Assembly: GCA_030141605.1 (NCBI GenBank)
Contig: JAQGDQ010000032.1
Coordinates: 813,184-877,183 of the forward strand
From: Tubiluchus corallicola
Lineage: Eukaryota > Priapulida > Priapulimorpha > Priapulimorphida > Tubiluchidae
DNA length: 64,000 nt
Direction of reading: 5' to 3'
Below are positions 28,701 through 44,013 of the stretch, in pieces. The position numbers and the translations under genes are program-made. The notes below the pieces were generated by a model. It saw only the letters and a list, made by a program, of their open reading frames with translations, did not search any database and was not told the DNA's origin. Every line of letters starts with the position of its first letter. The first letter of the stretch is position 1.

Positions 28701-30467
28701 TTTTGAACACATATTTAGGTTATTTGGACGCATAAGACATTTGGTGCAAGAATGAAGTAGTAGCTTCCGCTTCAGTAACGAACAGCAACTTGCCGTTTGG
28801 TTAACCCAAACGAAAAGGCGTGGTAATTTCGTATAGTTTTCGCTAGAATGTGACTCCAGTCTAAAAATCGAGACAACCAGTTGAAAACTGAACGTGTGAA
28901 TGAGGTGCTATCTAGACAAAAAAGCTTGTTTTAGCCATTTGCCCATTAACCGAAAATGTTAGAAGCCAGTTCACGAATGATAATTTTTCTAATGTTATTG
29001 ATGTGTTTGAAGACGAAGTAGTGAAGTTATTTACCGATTGATTGGTGCTGTTTAAGGAGTAGGCCACTGACTTTCATCAAACAAAAATCATTCCATAAGA
29101 TTCGGCCAATTTCATTGGAGATTGTTCTCAGGTTTGTTGTGTATAGTATTGCATTTTGTATGTTGGCACTGTATATAGGTTTGCTTTAGATGGCAGTGAA
29201 TTTTCTTGGATGCGTGTTTTACCTAACGACGTTTTCGATTATGGAATAAGCCTAACTTCAAACTTGTATTATTTGGACTATGCAACTAACCTGGTTGTAT
29301 GTACTAGATATACCACATTTCCCACAGAAAAAAATCATTTCTTGCAGCATTTCAGCTTTGTTAGGCTTCTACCTGACAATATTTGTCTGATCTCAGGTCA
29401 TCAAGAAACAAAATGTTGCTTGGCGCATAGTGTATGCAATGCTGATTTTGACAATCGTTAACTGAAATGTCCTCTCTATCCTCAAAAGTAGCTTGTTGAA
29501 GCGCATTTTAGAGTGACAATTGAAATCGTAAAATAACAAACCTGTTCTTCTTTGGAAATTTGTTTTCTATTAAAATCAATTAGTCGAGTACATTTATAGG
29601 AATTTTGAATTATTTTGCTCTTGGAATGTGGGTGCTCCTACGTAACAAGTCGTGCAAGACTTCTGGAATTTATGAAAGGGTTACTTATATGCATCAGTCG
29701 ATTAGTTCCATTTAACAGATGTAAAGTAACTCCATTATTATCCCAACAGCGGCTCTTCAGTTCACGCTATTTTAGCCTCACCGACGGCAGGTGGGTTAAT
29801 GAGAACACACACGGATTTCAACCACAATTCAGAGAATAACCTTACCTGGCAAATTAGCAACACAATAGCTTCTACATGGCACGAGCACAATAGATAAATT
29901 AGAAATGCGCCTATTGTGTTGTGGTAAGCAGTGGACACTGGTCAAGATCTATTAATAAACATGGCACACGTCAAGCAGCAGCTGGTCACTGGTCAGTGAA
30001 AGATGTAGAGAATTCTGACAGCTGTGAGCAGCTTTTCTTCATGCTGCCTCGACGGTAGTAGATAGACATCATGATTTGGGAATTTAAACTATAAAGTGAT
30101 ACCACCAAGAAATTGTGAAGGCTCAGCGCTGTACTGAATATGCTTCCAAGGCGTAATGTTCAACACAGAAAAATTTAGAAACAGAATTGATTTGCCTAGT
30201 TTAGTGCTAGTACATGTATATTGACGCTAGCTAATATATGCAGTTTAAAATTAAATGCAGAAATATTAATAAAACGCTGAAAATGGCATCATAATAATTT
30301 CTGCCGTTACCGTTGGTAACCATCATGATCTTTCGGAGGACATTAGCTGTGATCACTCGTGCTCTGTAAAGAGTAAAATTTCGTCTTTAAGTAAAAGAGC
30401 TATATCAGTTTATAAATAAAAGAACCCATTTAAAAAAAATAGAAGTGGGCTTAATTTCTTTTTATTC
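25761..30467. other. Gene-poor stretch downstream of SMAD4
   Basis: No recognisable gene. An unusually CpG-rich segment at about 27830-28140 overlaps a minus-strand frame of 97 codons (28241-27948) that I do not recognise; it is not supported by splice signals or similarity. Around 28670-28760 the words TTTGGACAC, ATTGGACAC, TTTGAACAC and TTTGGACGC recur at short intervals, a decayed minisatellite-like cluster. The rest is AT-rich single-copy-looking sequence. Confidence 0.5.
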
Positions 30468-30706
30468 TATGAAATTAGGTCTCACCATATTGAGTAACAT
30501 TATAACTGAAATATGTCAAGCTGCATGATTTTTCAACTGACTTAAAACCCAGCCTAAACATTAAACATCGGCTAAACTGCTCCTCTATATGAAATTAGGT
30601 CTCACCATATTGAATAACATTATAACTGAAATATGTCAAGCTGCATGATTTTTCAACTGACTTAAAACCCAGCCTAAACATTAAACATCGGCTAAACTGC
30701 TCCTCT
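30468..30706 (+). repeat. 120-bp perfect-period tandem duplication
   Basis: The unit at 30468-30587 (starting TATGAAATTAGGTCTCACC) is repeated immediately at 30588-30706 with a single visible difference (GAGTAAC versus GAATAAC). The near identity points to a recent duplication. Confidence 0.95.
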
Positions 30707-30814
30707 GCACATACAATAACTGAATTTCCAAAAAACAAAAATTAGTGCCAACTTTTCCTATACAAACGTAATCCAAAATTATGCTTAAAGCATTTGTCTC
30801 CCTTCTTCACTTCC

Positions 30815-30817
30815 TCG

Positions 30818-30880
<63 letters not shown>

Positions 30881-30889
30881 TCCCTCTCT
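30815..30889 (+). repeat. CT microsatellite
   Basis: About 75 bp of mainly CT dinucleotides with a few CG and CC interruptions. Confidence 0.95.
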
Positions 30890-31484
30890 GATTTTCTATC
30901 CATCTCTTTCTTCCTCCTTCTTTCTCTCGTTTCTTGGCTTTTAAAGCGACTAAAACATTAGATCGAATAACTCAAAATAATTGCAGTATAAGATCATCTT
31001 AGCTGCAGTATATCTTTCAGCTCAGGCTTATTATCTTTCACTACATTAAAAACAAACGCAACAAAATTATGATAACGATGCCATTTTCCCCAAGTGACGC
31101 CCAGGCGATAAATCAGTTCGTTTCGTCATAGCGCACGTGCCAAGCAATTATAATTATTATCATTACAGACATCAGCAGTGTTTACGCTAGAGCTTAATGC
31201 AGAATAACGAACAATACTGGGTTAACTCTGCACACAATGCACAATTAGCCATGGATCAACATAGAACTTCTGCCGCTATCATCCTGCCTTTATTCTAGTC
31301 TAAATATAGAATTCACAATTTTACTTCCCAGGCTACCAGTAAGGAAAGAGACTTAATTAAATTTTTATGTCTACAGAATGCGAGGACAACCAGTTTGTCT
31401 ACAAAGTAAAGTCGCTTATTTAACACACGAAAATTCCTCTGGACAGCTGTCAAGTGACTAAATTGCAAAAAAAAATCAAAAAAT

Positions 31485-31545
31485 GAGGTCTCGAGTTGGT
31501 TTTGAACTAGCAAAGAACAAAAACCAACGTGTTAACCATGCGGCT
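31485..31545 (-). repeat. tRNA-derived SINE-like sequence, copy 1
   Basis: On the minus strand GCATGGTTAACACGTTGG (31541-31524) resembles an A box, and TAGTTCAAAACCAACTCG (31509-31492) resembles a B box. AGACCTCATTTTTTG follows. The spacing is shorter than in a real tRNA. Confidence 0.45.
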
Positions 31546-32589
31546 TGCTTGTTAAACAGAACAATCCCGGTTTAAATATACATAACATGTAATTGTAATA
31601 CAGTCGCTGCTCTTTTTTTAGTTTATAAACGAGTTTTTTGCATAAACGATATAAAATACTATATTCCACATTTCATATTTTTACAAGAAGAGAATTTTTC
31701 ATAAGGAAAATTGCGGTGTTGATAATTCTAATTAAACTGTGAGTTAATGAATGTCCCTATTATTAACTTTATTCACTTAATCAGAATGAACCAAATGGCT
31801 TTTTAAATTAGATGTTCATAAAATATTGCTTCTTGCTACTAGTCCACCCAAGTTACGAGATGCAATATCGCACAAGCTATTACTATCATAAGCTTGCTCT
31901 TTGTGTAGATGTCCAGCTATGAAAGGATTAGTCATCATCATCATTGATTGATTGCATTGATAATCAATGCGATAAAGGCGGATTAATTGATAAGCAGTTT
32001 TTCCTGGTGAGTAAGCCTAGTGTGCGTCCACCAGCACGTGTCTACACGCAACAGGTGCTGTGCGTGAGACGTATTAACCGATGTTCCCACGATTAAATTC
32101 CGCCCCTTTTGGTTTATAAAGAAAGGAAGAAAGAGTGAGGGAGTGTGGATGTTGCGTTAAAACGATATTCGAGCTTGATCACCGATCCTAGACGCCTATA
32201 TTAACGCTGTATAATTAGGTTAATTATATTGTTACAATACAGGAATTTACTTGTAAATTTCTAATACTGTATTATAATATTTTTACAGGATTTTTATAGT
32301 GCACTGCGTATAATATGTACCTCCTTAACGTAAGTTGACGTAACGCAACTGCAGTTGTTTGATGCATTTTATTTTACTTCCTGCGACCAATTAAAATTTC
32401 TAAATATAGGTCTCTTAAAAAATGGTGTCGTGTTATATATACATAATTTGTATTTCTAACAAATGATGGCTATAAACAATTTAGTTATTCAGGAAGAAGC
32501 AGCAAAAAAAAGAAATATTAAGCTCAGCAATTTACAGATACATGAAGCAAAGAAAGAATGAAACCGAAGTAAAACCCAATTCAGCAATT

Positions 32590-32675
32590 TTAAGCATCTC
32601 CACATTTTTAACAAGTGAGGTTTGAGTTATAGTTTCAATTCTCGACTAGTTAGCCCTATGCACTAACAACTGTAG
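32590..32675 (-). repeat. tRNA-derived SINE-like sequence, copy 2
   Basis: On the minus strand GTGCATAGGGCTAACTAGTC is followed by ATAACTCAAACCTCACTTG. It matches the order and 3' wording of the copy at 31485-31545 (AACTCGAGACCTCA), suggesting one family in the same orientation. Confidence 0.35.
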
Positions 32676-33260
32676 CAAGTAGTCTTATTAAAAGAGTTCT
32701 AATTAATAAATCTAGTTTTTACCCTGAAAGTAAACATTCTATTCTACTAGCTTTTATACCAAAAGAAAATCTTATAGTTGATGAGATTATTCATAAGCGT
32801 GTTAACCTGTTTACGCAGAATTCGTGCGTTGAATTGCACCTCCGAGCACCTGAATTGAATGTTAAGAAAACTCGTGCAGCTGGCTGACATTTTAATCGTA
32901 ATTAGACAAAATGCAAGGAAGCCAGGAGCACAGGCCATCACGGTGCATTAAATTACGAGAAACTTCGCAAATAGCACCAGTAAGGGGCTCGTTGCGGAAT
33001 TTTAAGAGAAACAATTCTCTTAAGAACGAGAAAATTAAGTTTTCTCAGTCGGTTGGTATGCAGTTAACGTACGTGTTGCTTAAACCGGCCAGTAACTCAT
33101 TGTATTGAAGAGCAATATATATGGTTAGACCCGCAAATTAAATGACTTTTATGTCGCAGCGCTAATAGGTAAAATTACACCAGCTTTTCTGTCGCAGGCG
33201 ACAATATAACAATTTCCTTTTGTAGGACATCGTTAAATTACGATGCTGGATGCTTGATCT

Positions 33261-33652
33261 AAAAACTGGATGCTGACAGTTGGAAATAATAAATTTTGCG
33301 TACCTGATAGTACCTATCGATTACTGCCTATATTACGACAATTGTTTTGTACCACATTATTAAAAACTAATACATCTGCAATGGAAATATAATTTTTATT
33401 TCTATTAAACTAAATAGAAGTATAACATATCACACATTGAAAAAGCATAGGCCAACATGTGTATATGGACCATACAATCTTTCGCATTAATAACTTCAAG
33501 CATTCTAGATAATTTCATATATGGGCTCGAAGATAGGCCTGCAGTTCTTGATGTACGACCTCAGATTTCAGTCTATGAAAGTAAAAACTGGATGCTGACA
33601 GTTCGAAATAAGAAATTTTGCGTACCTGATAGTACCTATCGATTACTGCCTA
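33261..33652 (+). repeat. Spaced direct repeat of about 70 bp
   Basis: 33261-33332 and 33583-33652 share AAAAACTGGATGCTGACAGT and then TTTTGCGTACCTGATAG and ATCGATTACTGCCTAT, with only a few differences, about 320 bp apart. The intervening sequence is not obviously repetitive. Confidence 0.85.
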
Positions 33653-33659
33653 TTTAGAG

Positions 33660-34815
33660 TGAATACTCTTACACATTATGCGTGTATATAGAAGTACAAT
33701 TATAATAAAAAAATCACATGGAGCGAAGCAGTAGAGAAATGTAGAGAATACACGCGCTCAACAATGAATAAAATACTGGCGAATGACATAGTAAATGAGT
33801 ACTCATTCGCTCACTCCACTCACATTCATGCTTCCCCACTCAGTCACCCCTCACGCACCCGTCACACACCCACTCCCTCTCTCATTAAGAAACTTTTGTT
33901 CCTCTCAATAAAAGGTGGTGACTGAAAATCACTAAAGATTTTACGCGAGTTTAAATAAAAAAAAATTCCTTAGACGAACTTAAGGCGGTTTTTTCTTTAA
34001 ACAATTTGAAAAACAGCAAGTAATATGTAAAAGCAAGTTTTTCTAAACCTAAAACATGTTCAGCGCATCTGAAGTCACCTAGCTAGAACATAAGTGCGAA
34101 GTGGTGATTTCAGAAATTTACACATCGATTGTTGGAATTGTTGGGATGCGAATTTAGAAGTTCCGGCTATGCTTTATTAAGCAGTTTTAGCAAAATCCTA
34201 CAAACAAACAATCAAACAAACTAAGGAAGGAAAGAACGAACAAACCAGCAGAGACAACAAACGAAAACGTATGTTGCTTCATTTTTCACTGTGCTACGAA
34301 GCGAGCCCCTTGGCTGCCCTGTCGGGTCTCTCACTACGATCTACTACGGGAGTGGATTTTGATTGGCTGAGCCATTCATTCATTCATGAACGATGCTGCG
34401 CACAAAGTGCGTGACACGAGCAAGCGCGTGCCACAGTAATATTCCACAACCACGAGCAATGAACGTGTTGTACCCAAAACAGCGTGTAAACGCATGTGTA
34501 GCTTAGCTTTACTGAAATATTGAGTTTCTGAATGTAGTCATACGAAGAACTTTTTAATTAATAGTTTTTGTTCCTAAAGTTATTGATCAATTTAAAAAAG
34601 GACACATTCTAGTGCTGAATGACTTCTTGCTTAACAGTGTCGATGTCAGACTAATCATATAGTCGCCGCTAATGCAGCCAAAAGAACAAATCATATTTCA
34701 CTGATCTTAAAGGACTTATTAACTCGGTTATAGCTGGAATTATATAAGATGTGATGAATGAATCTTGACAGGTAATTATCTTGCAACCTACTTACAGAAT
34801 CTCTGAGGAAAGAGG
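33660..34815. other. Gene-poor stretch
   Basis: No gene recognised. It contains a C-rich CACTC/CCTCACG stretch (about 33800-33890) and an AAAC/GAAC-rich run (about 34198-34265). Confidence 0.5.
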
Positions 34816-35110
34816 ATGAAGCTGAAAGAGCACACAGTTCTATTGTTGATGTGCCTATTTTGCGGTAAGTGAAGAAATACTTTTTGCAGTTTCCCTGCGT
34901 ACAGTTTTAGCGACCGTGTTAAATATTTGAATAGTTCGGCTTATGAGTTACGAACTGGATGCAATTTAGCAAAACTGCTTTTTTAAGTTAGGTTAAATTG
35001 GTTTTAAATTACCATTTTCTATTTGTATTGTGGTTGCAGTCACCAACTTCAAACACCAGATAACGTTAATCGCACAAATTACGAAACTTACGAAAACTAT
35101 GACTTTTTAA
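34816..35110 (+). CDS. Possible two-exon gene for a very small secreted peptide
   Basis: The exon at 34816-34864 starts ATG and encodes MKLKEHTVLLLMCLFC, which has the shape of a signal peptide (basic start, then a Leu/Val/Met/Cys core). It ends in phase 1 at a GTAAGT donor, the phase usual after signal peptides. The next good acceptor, a T-rich tract ending TTGCAG at 35034-35039, opens in the right phase and reaches TAA at 35108-35110. The product would be 39 residues with a basic, threonine-rich tail of about 22 residues and no cysteines after the signal. The intron would be 175 bp, shorter than those of SMAD4. Alternatively the first exon belongs to a longer gene with other downstream exons, or the match is chance. 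I recognise no family. Confidence 0.25.
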
Positions 35111-39930
<4,820 letters not shown>

Positions 39931-40274
39931 TACCTATAGATGTTTTAGGCATCTTTAGCATCTACATTTGGATGGCCTTACTACTCTGATATCAGTGTGT
40001 TAACTGCTTTTTCAATATATTGTTAATATTAATTTATAAGTTATGCATTTAAAAATATTTTCAGATCGTTTAAATGGCCACTCAAAATGTGTCTCAAAAT
40101 AAGCGCCTTTCGTTCGGCTACAAGGAAAAGTTTCGAAAAAATCTAAACGACCAAACTTATTATTGTTTAATATTACTACTAACAGGTAGGCATATATTAT
40201 ATGACTACGTAAAAGTACATTAGATATTGCAGGCGTTACAATGTGTTAATCACTCAATCGAATATATGTTGTAG
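39931..40274 (+). repeat. Left arm of a 2.35-kb inverted-repeat structure
   Basis: This segment is the reverse complement of 41919-42281 at roughly four-fifths identity by eye. Shared blocks include CTATAGATGTTTT, GGCATCTTTAGCAT, CTGATATCAGTG, TTATAAGTTATGCATTT, TACAAGGAAAAGTTTCGAAA, AAAAGTACATTAGAT and GCAGGCGTTACAATGTGTTAA. Just outside the arm, TTATTATGGTTTAATATTAC (39908-39927) partly copies a block inside it (from 40157). Confidence 0.9.
40074..40223 (+). CDS. Mini-ORF in the left inverted arm
   Basis: ATG at 40074, stop TAG at 40221-40223, 49 residues beginning MATQNVSQNKRLSFGYKEKF. A strong acceptor-like site (ATATTTTCAG) ends ten bases before the ATG, and a donor-like CAG|GTAGGC lies at 40184-40192. 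It could be a first coding exon with MATQ...NDQT as the coded part. The right arm has a matching frame. No family recognised; it may be a remnant of a transposon or duplicated gene exon. Confidence 0.3.
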   Translation: MATQNVSQNKRLSFGYKEKFRKNLNDQTYYCLILLLTGRHILYDYVKVH

Positions 40275-40426
40275 TGTGCTAATTCAGTTTCTTCCGTTTT
40301 CTCGTTTCTACAAAAAGTGCAAATTCTACTGAGAAACTGTAAACGTATTCTGATACTACATCTGCACTTTTTCTTCACTAACCGTCAACTTCTTCAAATT
40401 TATGCGCTCAAATGGGAACTATCCCG

Positions 40427-40471
40427 GGATTAGAACCGTGCGTTCCCGTTTGCTGTTAACAAACTCCGCTA
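40427..40471 (-). repeat. tRNA-like A box and B box, probable SINE head or tRNA pseudogene
   Basis: On the minus strand TAGCGGAGTTTG (40471-40460) matches the pol III A box TRGCNNAGYNGG except at one position. GGTTCTAATCC (40437-40427) matches the B box GGTTCRANTCC except at one position. The gap of 22 bases is too short for a normal tRNA. It lies between the two inverted arms. Confidence 0.5.
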
Positions 40472-41691
40472 CGCGCAATTTTGCTTGTTGGAAGCTTTTC
40501 GGCAATAAACGTTGATTCATTATGACATTTCGGGAAGCGCGGTGTACTGTTTTCGCACAATATTTCACCAACTGTAGACAGTTCTTTGACTTGCAAATTG
40601 CGTTCACTGTTTAAAGATGCCCGGTGGTGTGAGTTGAGTTAGTTATGTTTTGGCTGGAACATACGCTGCACAGATATGGCGGCGACGTAGACGTCGGCCA
40701 ATTCTGCGCCAGAGAAACTAACCAGATCATCAGCTTTTCAAAAATTCTCAAGTTCGAGTCGATTTTCCATTTTAAACTGTCGTCTTCGATGAAAATTCGA
40801 CGAATCTGTAAACTAATCAGGAAAGGTTTCCATGCCAACAAATTGATACAGTGTATAGGCAATGATTAACAATAGCAATGCATGTACATGGCCAGATGAA
40901 ATTAATGAGGGAAATGCATGCTATGCGGGATTGCTATGTATACCTGCCCGCGGTATCATCAAATGCTGGGTTAAAGTGTTGATTTCCCTATTGGATTTGT
41001 GAAATATTATGATTACCCGAATGCCTGCTTAGTTTGCAGATCACAAGTATTTTTTCACTGAACAGTCAGTTGTTCCTGGAATTATAACAGCTGCAGAATA
41101 ATTTCGAATTTGCAAGGTGTACTATTACGTACCACCGGCATGGGAGGAGAATGCTAATAGATGTAAACTGCAAAAATAACACGAAAAAACAGATAAACAA
41201 ATAAATACGCGCAAGTACATATAGGTAAACAGCAAAAACAAATCAAATAAATAAATTAAGAACTAAAACAAGTTAACAATCAAACAAACAACATGTAAAG
41301 GAATGAATAAAATAAGCTGCAGTTATCAAATAAATCCCGGTTGATTAATAATAATAAATACGCTCATCCAAAGTAAAATAATATTTCAGTTTCGCGTTAA
41401 CGTCTAGCTGCTTGATGCAGGCAGCATCTAGAGTTTACAAAGTTTGTAATCAGTTAATAACAAAAACGGAATACACAGAAACGTTTTTTGGTTTTCTCGG
41501 TTTCTCCTTTTGGTGACTTATAAACGTTCCCCATCACTCACCAGTCAACAATACAAAAATTAAATAACAGGTGCACAATACGTGACTGGTGTATTCCGTA
41601 AAAATGTGGGAAATTTGAGGCATAGCAGGCCTAACGGCAAGATTGTGTGCAAACAAAAAGTTAAACCTTTTGAAAGCGACCGAAACGACTT

Positions 41692-41731
41692 GCAGTTTCT
41701 TGACTTCAACCTCTAAAAGTCAAGAAACTGC
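41692..41731. repeat. Perfect 14-bp hairpin
   Basis: GCAGTTTCTTGACT (41692-41705) and AGTCAAGAAACTGC (41718-41731) are exact reverse complements with a 12-base loop. It sits near the right arm of the large inverted repeat. No following T-run suggests a specific role. Confidence 0.85.
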
Positions 41732-41918
41732 CAAGATTGTTTCATTTTTTTCTCACCTTTGGTCGAAATGGATTGTGCATTCCTTACGTCAGGTTTCAAA
41801 ATTTAAAACAAAGTAAAAGTAGAATAAAGCGATTTTTCGACGTTTTTGGAAATGGAAAAGTTGTCACTAATAATACATATAGTGACACTTGACTAGGGAA
41901 AAAATTTAACTTATGAAA

Positions 41919-42281
41919 CTACAACATATATTTAATTGAGTAATTAACACATTGTAACGCCTGCAACATCTAATGTACTTTTACATAGCCATATAATGCA
42001 TATCTACTTGTAAGTAGTAATATTGAACAATAATAACCCAGTTTGGTTGTTTGGCTTCTTTCGAAACTTTTCCTTGTAACCGAACAAACGACGCTTATCT
42101 TGAATCACGTTTTGAGTCGCCATTTATACGATTTGAAAATATTTTCAAATGCATAACTTATAAATGCGTGAAATCGGTATTAATAATATATTAACAATTC
42201 AGTTAACTCACTGATATCAGAGAAGTAGCAAGGACGTCCAAAAGTAAATGCTAAAGATGCCGAAAACATCTATAGATACTT
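41919..42281 (-). repeat. Right arm of the 2.35-kb inverted-repeat structure
   Basis: Reverse complement of 39931-40274 with several small insertions. The inner edge is GTTGTAG in both arms; the outer edge is near CTATAGAT. No clear target duplication was found outside the arms. Confidence 0.9.
42004..42123 (-). CDS. Mini-ORF in the right inverted arm
   Basis: The minus-strand ATG is at 42123-42121 and the stop TAG at 42006-42004, 39 residues beginning MATQNVIQDKRRLFGYKEKF. It matches the left-arm frame over the first 28 codons, with both silent and replacement changes. The acceptor CAG of the left arm is CAA here. Both frames point towards the centre of the structure. Function unknown. Confidence 0.3.
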   Translation of the reverse strand: MATQNVIQDKRRLFGYKEKFRKKPNNQTGLLLFNITTYK

Positions 42282-43951
42282 GAGGCTATAGTAAAGTGAT
42301 TACGAGCCATTGGTGGAGTTATTTTTATGCATATTCTTAATCATGTAGTATAGTAGGTGTAGCATTTGAGTTGTAGGTATATTGTTTGCTATTTATACTG
42401 GGTTTTAAATGACTGGTGAGGTGTGGCATTATTGTACAGAACAATTTATTCCATCAAAGTATCACTCAAACAATAGTGAATCTATCGTGCCCTATAAATT
42501 TAGTGAAAGCCCTAGGACCTCAAACACATCTTGCTGATGTCTCGCGAGCTTATCTGTTCAATGCTGATCAACAGCATGTTTTTTATCATCTTAGCGTCAC
42601 TGTCTTTCAGGGTAGCTCCAAAGTGTTTGACGGAGTTGAAGTCTTTTGAATTTACAAGCCACTCAATTCAGTCGAAAGAATTAATCCTAAAATTTTCAGA
42701 TTACTTGTTTCAATCAGTACCCTTCGATATTGCAGGCTGTACGAGACGTATGAGGCCCCGCACAAAAGTTTAAAAGCGTGATAGATTCGCAATTGTCCGA
42801 ACAATATTTTGATGTAATAAATTGTTTTGCTCTGTTACTCGTTATTCTGTACCCTCCAGTAAGTGTGTAAAAGCTTATATATCACCGTGTACTTCGAAAA
42901 ATTCTGGCCACAGACTTGCGCATGGACTATATGAAGTAAAGATGATGAGAGAAAGAAACTACGACTGAAGATGATGGGTAGCAGTAACAAAATGTCAGCG
43001 CCGTGGACATAAATCTATTCTGAAGTAATCTCAGTGAGTGTGAAAAAGTGATTGAGCAATTTAATCTTAGCACACGTCTTTGGTCAAGTTAATGATCCAG
43101 TATTCGGTAAAATGGTATTAAGATAAACTGTTTTCTTCTCGCGTTCCTTCGGTTTATCTTCGTGTAATATGCTAGTCGCATTTAAGGGAATATCAACCTG
43201 ATAGAGTGGAACGCATCTGTTGTATGGCTATAAACTGCATGTTTTCATGTGACAGTTTTTGTTACATTGGCCAGCTTACATGCGACGTTTGAATCAACAT
43301 TTATTTGACTTTCACAAGCCATATTAAATACACATTACCTGCATGTAGAAACGTGACGTTTAAATGTTTGTGGAGTAAATGGTGTGTGTTTGATTTATTT
43401 CGCCGTCTTGCAGCGTGCGGCTTCACACCAGGTTTCCGTTGAGAAATCATCTCTTGTACTGCCGTTCAATGTCACATCTACGCCTGAAGAGGCACACTTG
43501 TGAGGATATTATTCTCGACTTTCTCTATAGAATTATAACAAACGTTTGAACTGAATCCCGTGCAATAGATTGGGACTGAAGTTGAAAGTAGCCGCTGAAT
43601 AACAGTAAAATCAGGCGGAAATAGCTTCTAAAAGCAGCATGCTCCTCTCCTTTCTGTCCCCTCTCTCTTTCTCGCTCTCTGTTTTTGAAAAGCTTTAGCT
43701 ACGGCCAATGTAACAACAAAAAATCAGTAACAGCAGCATCGCAGTGCCAACATTTGACTGTGCAACCAACACTAGCAGTAGTAATGGTGCAGCTACAACA
43801 TCAACAACAAGAGTAAGAGCAACTTGCAGTAAGAAAGTTATGCCATTACCACCGTCTTTATCACTTCTGTGCACCGCTATCGCCACCTCTGCTGTCCGTC
43901 AGCTGTTCAGTCGGTCAATTGGTCGGGCAAGCGGCAGACATGCAGGCAAAT
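42282..43951. other. Gene-poor stretch
   Basis: No recognisable gene. A CA/GC-rich stretch (about 43735-43820) yields an open frame rich in Thr, Ser and Ala that looks like a by-product of degenerate triplets. A short CT-rich run lies at 43655-43682. Confidence 0.5.
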
Positions 43952-44013
43952 AGGCAGGCAGACAGGCAGTCAGTCAGTCAGTCAGTCAGGCAGGCAGGCA
44001 GGCAGGCAGGCAA
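43952..44013 (+). repeat. GGCA/GTCA tetranucleotide repeat
   Basis: GGCA units change to GTCA units (about 43968-43988) and back to GGCA, some 62 bp in all. Diffuse relatives of this repeat occur at 45225-45345, 47278-47342 and 49250-49290. Confidence 0.95.

Larger units (their letters stand above)
30890..33260. other. Gene-poor stretch
   Basis: No gene recognised. It contains two SINE-like pieces listed separately (31485-31545 and 32590-32675). An ATCATCATCATT run followed by GATTGATTGCATTGATAATC lies near 31936. Nothing else is assignable. Confidence 0.5.

Noticed and set aside
43952-44013. CRISPR-like array
   Set aside because: It is a simple tetranucleotide repeat with no spacers, in an animal genome.
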